Of a DNA stretch of 64,000 bases, positions 57,831 to 64,000 are shown piece after piece. This DNA comes from Apostichopus japonicus (Eukaryota > Echinodermata > Holothuroidea > Aspidochirotida > Stichopodidae), in assembly GCF_037975245.1 (NCBI RefSeq), contig NC_092572.1:11419769-11483768 (forward strand), read 5' to 3'. The stretch's first letter is position 1. Each line of letters begins with the position of its first letter. The notes below the pieces were generated by a model that saw only the letters and a program-made list of their open reading frames with translations, was not told the origin of the DNA and searched no databases. The translations under genes were made by a program, and so were the position numbers.

Positions 57831-58364
57831 CCCCCTTAAGAAAAAGACAACACACACACGTGAGGATATCAATCAACTCAATTCTATTATCAAACAATTA
57901 TGAAGTAACAAAATTCTGTTCTGCACTCTGCTGTTGATGTACAAGTCGGTTGCCGAAACTTCGAGGCTGTCCTGTAAAAAAGTCTTACAGAATCTGATAA
58001 AAATTAATACACAACATGTGGTATATTTGTTTTCTTCTTTATGAATCAAATCATCTACTAAGAGAAAAGAGAGATGGATCAGTGTTAGTGAATGAAAATA
58101 CTTTGTACAGGAAAAGAAGTCTGAAAGTATTTTGAAACATTCGATACGAAAATAGTTCATGAAGATTTCAACTCGTTCTTGAAATAAATCTCCTGCTACT
58201 GTGGTCAGAGTGCCATTGTTACGGAAAAACCACAGACCAGGAAAAGGCAAGTACCGCTTTTGTTTACAAACAATAGCAGCGCTTCTGTGTTGGGAGCTCA
58301 ATGCTCATTACTTTCACGGAGTTACTGTGGGTGTGTGCACTCAAGCGTGAGCGATATGCAGGCT

Positions 58365-58527
58365 GGTTAAATTTGCGAGGCTTCCCTTATACACCTGAAT
58401 GGAAAGACGCAATGGAGATAAAATGCCTTGCCCAAAGACACAACGGGATGATCTGGCCAGGACTCAAAATTGCAAGTCTTAGATCACCAGTCCACTGCCT
58501 TCACCATTTGACCACAGTGCTCTCGAA
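58365..58527 (-). mobile_element. Truncated tRNA-derived SINE
   Basis: On the minus strand it reads GAGAGCACTGTGGTCAAATG, then GGCAGTGGACTGGTGATCTA, a degenerate B box and GTTGTGTCTTTGGGCAAGGC. This is the same family as the SINE at 43130-43462, with a diverged head. Confidence 0.6.
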
Positions 58528-58619
58528 AAATGGGTACTGAATGGATAGTTTGCTTCATCAGAATCTTGGTCAATGCTACAACTGTTATACTGTATGTGAC
58601 TCCTAAAACTATATATGTA

Positions 58620-58862
58620 TTAATGTATACATATGTATTTTAGATCATCCTGCAAGCAGGGACTTGTGAAGAAACCTCATTGGCCTATCAAGGCCGCAAG
58701 TTGACCGAATTCAGTCTCTTACATTCGTATTTAATGTCCATGATAATGAATTGTCAACAACTCTGTGACTGGACGACATACATTAATCTTGGAGTAACTC
58801 CAACTCGGGACCTAATGATTGAAAGGCACCGGCCTTAACCACTGAGCCACAGTAACTGGGCT
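58620..58862 (-). mobile_element. tRNA-derived SINE, second family
   Basis: On the minus strand it begins CAGTTACTGTGGCTCAGTGG then TTAAGGCCGG (A box TGGCTCAGTGG), followed by TTAGGTCCCGAGTTGGAGTT (B-box-like). The body runs to an AT-rich tail near 58620 (repeated TATGTATAC). The head differs from the SINE at 58365, so a separate family is likely. Confidence 0.6.
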
Positions 58863-59539
58863 ATAGATCTACTCATCCGAAACAAACTCCCAACAGGGAC
58901 CGTGAAGTTGGTGAGAGGGTGGGTTTGTAGAAATTCCACCTCATAAATCCCTGGCTGCTTTAACCGAGCCCGGGGAGTTACTCATCGCACACAAACGCGT
59001 TATTAAACGCTTCGTCTTTTGTTATGATAACGTTATTTGCGGTGTAAAAAATATGTCACCGAAACGTTTTCAGGCTAGTAAATCCACACAAATTTCGTAA
59101 GGACATGAATATGACATTAATATAACATTAAAATCTCATAGACCGTTATGTCGACGTTTCAGCAACACCACATTTGATGTTATAAAACGTATTAAATGTT
59201 ATGCTAACGTACCTGTTACTTCTCAAGTCTCTTCATGTCGAGATGAGAATTGTATCACTATCGTAGTACAGTGAAAGTTTCCAACTTCCTATTGAAACCA
59301 GCTAGCGCATGGTCACGGCCAGCCTATCAGGTGCTACGAAGTGCAACTCTGCTTAAAGTTTTGGAACATCGAACATTACTCATGGAGCGTATCCCGTATG
59401 TTCGGAGCGTGATAGCCCTTGTAGCTTTGATGGGGTTCTATCCCACCCCTTATTCAACTTACTAACGCGTATGTCTTGGTAATTCACCAGAGAAATAGAG
59501 AGGCTTATTCCATAGGATCGCTCACATAGTCGACAGCTC

Positions 59540-59660
59540 GTTGCAGCAAACGTTGAGCTCACACGTGGCAAGCCAGGTGACTGCCTGGCCCCGCCTCCTC
59601 TCTTAACAAATGTACTGCGTTATACACATTGCTGGCAGTTTGCCAAGGCTTAAGAAGTTT
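59540..59660. repeat. Dispersed repeat, complement of 48100-48238
   Basis: GTTGAGCTCACACGTGGCAAG, CAGGTGACTGCCTGG and GGCAGTTTGCCAAGG appear in the order expected for a reverse-complement, diverged copy of the repeat at 48.1 kb. Additional GGCAGTTTGCCAAG-type palindromes occur just right of it (about 59634 and 59708). Confidence 0.5.
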
Positions 59661-59922
59661 TCGTTTTCCTGGCACTTTGCCAATGTTTGAGATAGTCCTC
59701 TTTTTGGCAGTTTGCCAAGATATTAAAGCAGAGAGAGTACGTCACGAGAACCGTTTGAAACCATTCAGTCTTGCGCATTTTAACATATTCGGCTTGCGCT
59801 TTTTAACATGTTCTGAAAGTGGGTTCCACAAGTGTTCTAGAACACAAGTGAGGTTTTAAACCTAGATAAATGGCGATGAATTATAATTAGAGAGGAGTAT
59901 AATTAGCGAGGAGGATCTGACC

Positions 59923-60902
59923 CACTATATCGACGAGGCTGGCCATGAGTCCCAGGGCCCGGAGCCATGTCCCCGTTGGTGACCCCCGGTGTGCCAAGAT
60001 CTGTTGTGTGGTCGTCTTGACTGCCGCGACTCTTTCTTCTGAGGGTCGGGCTACCCCGGTGGTGAAGTCCAGTATGGCCCCGAGGAACTGGATCGTCTGG
60101 GAGGGTGATAGCCGTGATTTCTTCTGGTTCACGATCCAGCCCAGTTCTTGAAGGGTCTGGAGCGTTTTGTGGACATTGCTGGTTGCTTCCGATAGACTGT
60201 TCCCTACTACCAACCAGTCTTCTAGATATACGTAGAGGGTGACCCCTCTTTTTCTGAGGTAGGCGACTACTGCTCCCGCGACTCTCGTGAAGGTTCTGGG
60301 AGCCGTGGCTAGGCCGAATGGGAGCGCCCGGAACTGGTAGTCTTGTTCTGCGTACCGGAACGCTAGGAATCGTCGGTGTTCTTTGTGTATCAAGATGTGC
60401 AGGTAGGCGTCCCGTAAGTCTACGGTCGCCGCCCACATGCCCTTTCTGAGTAGGGGTAATATTAAGTTTAAGGTCTCCATACGGAAGTGTTTTGGTCTGA
60501 TGTGTTTTGTGTTCAGGGGTTTCAGGTTTAGAATGGGACGCCAGGTGCCGTCCCGTTTTTTGGTCAGAAAAAAGGAGGACCGGAAGAGTGGTCCCGTCTC
60601 TTCCGGAACTCTTGTAATTGCCTGCTTGGCCAGCAGGGCCAGAATTTCCCCTTCTAGGGCTAAGCGTTTGACGGGGTCCGTGGGTGTGAGTGTCTGCCTT
60701 CCTCCGACCCGAAAGGTGGGCTGGAGGAGAATTCTATTTTGTACCCGTGTTTGACTGTGTCCAACACCCACTTGTCCCCGCCAATAAATTCCCATTGCTG
60801 GGAGAAGTTTGTTAGTCTCCCCCCCACCGGCGGAATGGCCGCGGTGAGGTGGGCACCCCTAGGGCTTGGCGGCGAATGCTGGTCGGGTGGAGGAGCGGTC
60901 AC
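59923..60902 (-). pseudogene. DIRS reverse transcriptase, frameshifted and truncated
   Basis: The start lies in the frame at 60902, overlapping the end of gag: GGRLTNFSQQWEFIGGDKWV and KHGYKIEFSSSPPF, the usual DIRS RT opening. A frameshift near 60720 moves to the frame at 60795 with LALEGEILALLAKQAITRV. Motifs follow: GPLFRSSFFLTKKRDGTWRP, VDLRDAYLHI with catalytic Asp126, RALPFGLATAP (158-166), and YLEDWLVV (190-197). The third motif has Glu192 (codon 60222-60220) where RTs have the first Asp of YxDD. Homology ends after LGLMASLVDIV at about 59923, before RNase H. Enzymatically dead as written. Confidence 0.85.
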
Positions 60903-62770
60903 TGTCCCGTCTGGTCGACGTCGAACCTCTGCCTCCTCTGGGGGCCCAAGGGCGGGTCGGACGGAAGGCTGCCCCCCGGCTTCTGCCTCTGAGAGCTCCT
61001 CTGCTCATAGATTTGGCGGGTGCTGCTCTCGTTCCCCTAGGTGCTCTGCTCTCCCTCGGGCGGAAGGGTCTGGTTCTCTGGGTAGGTGGGGGTCGGAATT
61101 CTGATTTGGCCAGAGTCTCCCTTCGGGCCACCTCTTCCTGCAGTTTCTTTTGGAAGCAGCCCGCAAAAAGGTCTTCCCCGAGGATTGGTAGTTCCAGCAT
61201 TCTGTCCTTCGCCTCCGTTGAAGGCCAATGGATGGCGGAGACGATGTTTTGTCTACGGGCCTTTACGGACCTGGTAGCGACCCTTGCAAATTGATCGTAC
61301 GCGAGCATGACGAGGGGGCCCAGCAGCAGGAGGAGCTGGCCCGCTTCGTCCCTGGATACTTGGCTGCTGTCCTCAGGGAGCTGTTGGTGGTGTCGCATGA
61401 GGACTTCGGCTGATAGCATTAGTACCGATGCGAACTTCATGCCCGAACGGGCTGCCATGTCCACCTCTACCAAAAGCTCTTCTAGCTTCCTCTGGTCCGG
61501 GGTCTTGAACACGTGTGTGGATGAGGCCCCTTGTTCAGCTTTTAATCTCTCCTTGGCCTCCTGGGGGATGGTTGGGCATCTAAATAGATCCTTCCAGGCC
61601 TCGTCAGGTACCCTGACCGCTCTATCTGCCCTGGCCGGGAAGGCCGTCCACTTGGTCTTGTTGGCAATGGCCTCAAATCTGTCATAACAGGTTGCGTCTA
61701 CTGGTATGGTAGTTTTGGGCTTATATGACGCTTCGCCGGTCGCCGTCAATTTTGATACCCGGCCCGCCTTCTGCGGTTGCGTCTCGGGTTCCTCGAACCC
61801 CAGGTGTCGTCTGAATATGTCTGCCGCCCGTGTTATCAGCTCCTGTGGGAGGGCTCCTCCTGTCACGGGCGCTTCCTCCGGTTCGTAATTGTGACCAAAG
61901 CTGTCCTCCATAGGATCGTAGTCGACAGGATCTGGATCTATGGGCTCCCCTTCGTCCTCCAAGCCAGAAAGATTCACCGACGCTCTGCAATCCAGAGCGT
62001 CCGGGTCAGGGGCCGGTTGCGGGGCCATGGTCGATACGGGGCTGGTAGGGCCCGGTGCCACGTCGGCTACCGTGGACGTCCTTTGCTCCAGCAGGGGCCG
62101 TAGCAGGCCGGTGAGTTTGGATAGCCAAGCTGGTTCCTCTTCCTGGCGCCGTCTCGGGGACCGGCGCCTCCTCTTGGATCTTCTGTATCCATCGTCGGAA
62201 GAGTCCGAGGACTCGTCGGAGATTGGAGAGTATCTCTTCCTCTCTCTCCGTCTTGGGGATCTTGTATGCGACCCCGATCTCTCCCTTCTGGGTCGGCGGG
62301 AGGACTCTCTCTCCCTACTTTCTCGGGCCGGGATCTCCGTCGGAACCCGCCTCTCCGGCTCCCTGTCCGGCTCCCTGGAACGGGACCGGCTCCGTCTCCG
62401 CGTCCCCTCGGTTGCTCTCTCTTTTGAACCCGAGCCTCCCACGGCCGGGGGGCCGCGCTCTGTGGGTCTGTTTAGCTGCGGCCTGGACTGAGACGGAGTC
62501 TCCAGCCCGGCCGAGCTGTGCCTCTGCTTTGGAGGTCTTTTCTTGGCAGGAGCCTTGCCTTTGCTCCTGCCCTTCCCTCTGGCCGTAACTGATCCGGACG
62601 TAGCCGGGGCCGTTAGGGGAATTCTTTCTCTTTCTCTTTCTCTTTCCTCTCTCTCTACCTCTTTCTCTCCTTCGGCCCTCTCCTGGCCACTCTCCTCCAC
62701 CTCTCTCTCTACTACTCCCTCCTCCTCTCTATCTCCCGTTATTCCTCCGGCGCCCCGATTGCGCTCGGGA
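60859..62770 (-). CDS. DIRS gag-like protein
   Basis: A long frame with no stop from about 62770 to 60859 (at least 613 codons). The first third is acidic then very Arg/Ser/Glu-rich with many RERE and RRSPRRR stretches, resembling an SR domain and probably binding RNA. The middle has a more ordered segment (FEAIANKTKWTAFPARADRA, then DEAWKDLFRCP). The C-terminal third has LGPLVMLAYDQFARVATRSV and LELPILGEDLFAG, the typical helical end of animal DIRS gag proteins, before a basic RGRG/RG-rich tail. It overlaps the RT start in another frame. Its true start is probably the Cys-rich frame at 62978, joined by a 1-base shift. Confidence 0.8.
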
Positions 62771-62978
62771 TCGAGTCCAGCCTTCCCTGGAGCTTGCTAC
62801 GTAAGCCCTCAAGCCACAGGTCGATGTCCTGCCACTGAACTGGTGTAAACTTAATACACACCAGGCAGGGGTCTTGTCGAGTGCAAGATCTGCATTTTGG
62901 ACAAAGGTCGTGTTCGTCCCTGGCTCTGCCTGGGCGAAACATAGAGCAGTTGATGCACTTCAATGGATTGCGTGACAT
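62739..62978 (-). CDS. DIRS ORF1 N-terminus, Cys-rich zinc-binding region
   Basis: From ATG at 62978, 79 codons with Cys pairs CINC, CPKC-RSC, and CLVC. The first ~42 residues look like a zinc ribbon or treble clef, then comes a Trp-rich segment (VQWQDIDLWLEGL). The frame stops at 62739 where the gag frame is open, with both frames reading through the same CGCAATCGGGGCGCC region. It is therefore probably the true start of the gag protein, separated by an indel or an overlap. Confidence 0.7.
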   Translation of the reverse strand: MSRNPLKCINCSMFRPGRARDEHDLCPKCRSCTRQDPCLVCIKFTPVQWQDIDLWLEGLRSKLQGRLDSIPSAIGAPEE

Positions 62979-63680
62979 GCTAAATAACCGGATTAAGGAA
63001 GATTACTTCTTAGTGATAAATGAACAACAATAGGAGCTTAACGTAAGAAGGGAGAACTAGGGAGGGAATTAGGCTTAGGTGGAGCGTAGCGTAACCTAGC
63101 AACGGTAAACAAGGTAACGCTACGGGGTGGCCTAACAAGAAAATGCAAGCTGAAACGAAAATGAGAGAGCGAGAAATACATACGAAAAGAGTGAATATAA
63201 GTGAGCATTATGAATCCCCAAAAGGGGGACGAGAGAAACTAATTGGGGGAAAGAAAGCTAGTAAACAAGCTAAGAAAACACAATAATAACAACACGCTTT
63301 AGCGTGGGGAGGAATAGGGCGGGAACCTAGGCAGTTTCGCGGAACTGCTAACCCCGCCGCAAACCAACCCGAGGAGGAAACGCACTACGAAAACAGTCCC
63401 CAAAACCCTCCCTTTTTGACAAAAAGGATACTTATCGGTCAGGAAAGGACTGTCAAACTTCTAAAGATCCGAAGCTAAAAAACTTCCGGCGATCGTCGAA
63501 GAAAACCAAGACAATTTTCCAAGGGAACTATCCACAAGAAAAATATGCGTGTAGGCACTTGGAATGGTAGAATGAAAAAGGAGGAGGGACCGGAAGGGGG
63601 GTCCGGTCATAGAGGGCGCACAGTGTTATTTATTTACCAGGACTTTATAGGCACGGTAGAATGAGGTGCTAAGGTTGTGA
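62979..63680 (-). promoter_or_regulatory. DIRS 5' untranslated region
   Basis: About 700 bp between the right ITR and the first ATG. It has no open frame of interest. The outermost ~75 bp (63605-63680) is shared with the left end of the small element at 55897. A promoter is expected here in DIRS elements but no specific site can be assigned. Confidence 0.5.
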
Positions 63681-63712
63681 GGAGACAGGTAAGCGAGGAG
63701 CGAAGTAAATAC

Positions 63713-64000
63713 AGCAATTTGTGCCACTGAACTGCAAGGAATGATGGAATTCACAGGAATCTGCACCTGAATAATTGTTTATGGTACTGATCTCTCCAAA
63801 ATAGTTTTTGGAACAAGAGCCCAAGGGCACTGTGGTTCCTTGCTTGGGGTATATATATGACAATACACATAATATTATGAAGCAAGATTGGGCTGGAAAA
63901 GTCCAAGTAATTGTGGTCCTACATGTTCCCATAAAGTAACCAACACTACAGCCAACACTTTTGTGATCACAAAATGTGATCGGATTTTTTTATCAAATGG
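63713..64000. other. Flanking DNA, nothing recognised
   Basis: Outside the DIRS right ITR. The minus-strand frame that ends in the ITR has no domain. No gene or repeat is supported. Confidence 0.4.

Larger units (their letters stand above)
57831..59922. other. Non-DIRS filler where RNase H and methyltransferase are expected
   Basis: About 2.1 kb with no RNase H or methyltransferase motif. It contains two SINE fragments (58365-58527 and 58620-58862) and a dispersed repeat (59540-59660). The frame at 58301-57873 shows no domain. Either a deletion was followed by insertions, or two DIRS fragments were joined by unrelated DNA. Confidence 0.55.
56736..63712 (-). mobile_element. DIRS-type tyrosine-recombinase retrotransposon, degenerate
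   Basis: The 32-bp inverted ends (56736-56767 and 63681-63712) contain GTATTTACTTCG and CTCGCTTACCTGTCTCC with one mismatch. In minus-strand order there is a Cys-rich N-terminal frame, a long Arg/Ser-rich gag-like frame, reverse transcriptase, and a tyrosine recombinase. This order, with inverted rather than direct terminal repeats, defines DIRS elements. Frameshifts separate the Cys-rich and gag frames and break the RT and recombinase. Between about 57830 and 59922 the sequence is not DIRS-like, and RNase H and the methyltransferase domain are not seen. This copy is inactive. Confidence 0.88.

Noticed and set aside
61037-62588. Several long plus-strand frames opposite the DIRS gag
   Set aside because: They are shadows of the Arg/Ser-rich minus-strand gag frame, which has G/C-rich codons and so few stops on the other strand.

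Overview
This window is AT-rich, intron-rich nuclear DNA from an animal, most likely a marine deuterostome invertebrate, perhaps an echinoderm. The grounds are GT/AG-bounded exons, an immunoglobulin (Ig) superfamily receptor with phase-1 exons, a DIRS-type tyrosine-recombinase retrotransposon, tRNA-derived SINEs, and many hAT and other TIR elements. No rRNA gene, intact tRNA gene, CRISPR array or bacterial operon is visible. The phylum is inferred from overall character, not from a marker gene.

One host gene dominates. Five minus-strand exons (50404-50072, 44079-43816, 31873-31775, 11405-11319, 9968-9889) join in frame at phase-1 junctions. Together they encode two Ig domains, one transmembrane helix and a tail of about 58 residues with no tyrosine, ending in a stop codon. 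The signal peptide and any further N-terminal domains lie upstream, probably outside the window. The introns (about 6, 12, 20.4 and 1.35 kb) are filled with mobile elements. A second copy of the distal Ig exon lies upstream and is split by a 2.3-kb transposon, so that copy is a pseudo-exon.

The rest is a layered set of repeats. Left part (1-15.4 kb): hAT MITEs at 565-926 and 5900-6690 with perfect 8-bp target duplications, a TA-flanked element at 1030-5793 holding a large foldback, a ~195-bp tandem array, and two blocks of short dispersed words. Middle (15.4-31.5 kb): a 4.5-kb element (15417-19896) with 33-bp TIRs and a 7-bp duplication that carries a broken two-exon transposase-like gene; a foldback at 23327-24181; and a 2.4-kb hAT (27886-30309) with a TTAA-flanked element nested in it. 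Two 25-bp hairpins made only of the 4.5-kb element's ends are each flanked by their own perfect 7-bp duplication. From 33 to 54 kb there are several elements that each carry a private repeated word, often a palindrome.

The right part (55.9-63.7 kb) holds a short DIRS-derived element with 52-bp perfect inverted ends, lying directly against a 7-kb DIRS element on the minus strand. That element has a Cys-rich/gag region, a reverse transcriptase with Glu in the catalytic YxDD box, and a tyrosine recombinase. It is frameshifted, and about 2 kb of unrelated DNA with two SINE fragments sits where RNase H and methyltransferase are expected. The coding regions other than the Ig receptor appear to belong to mobile elements.
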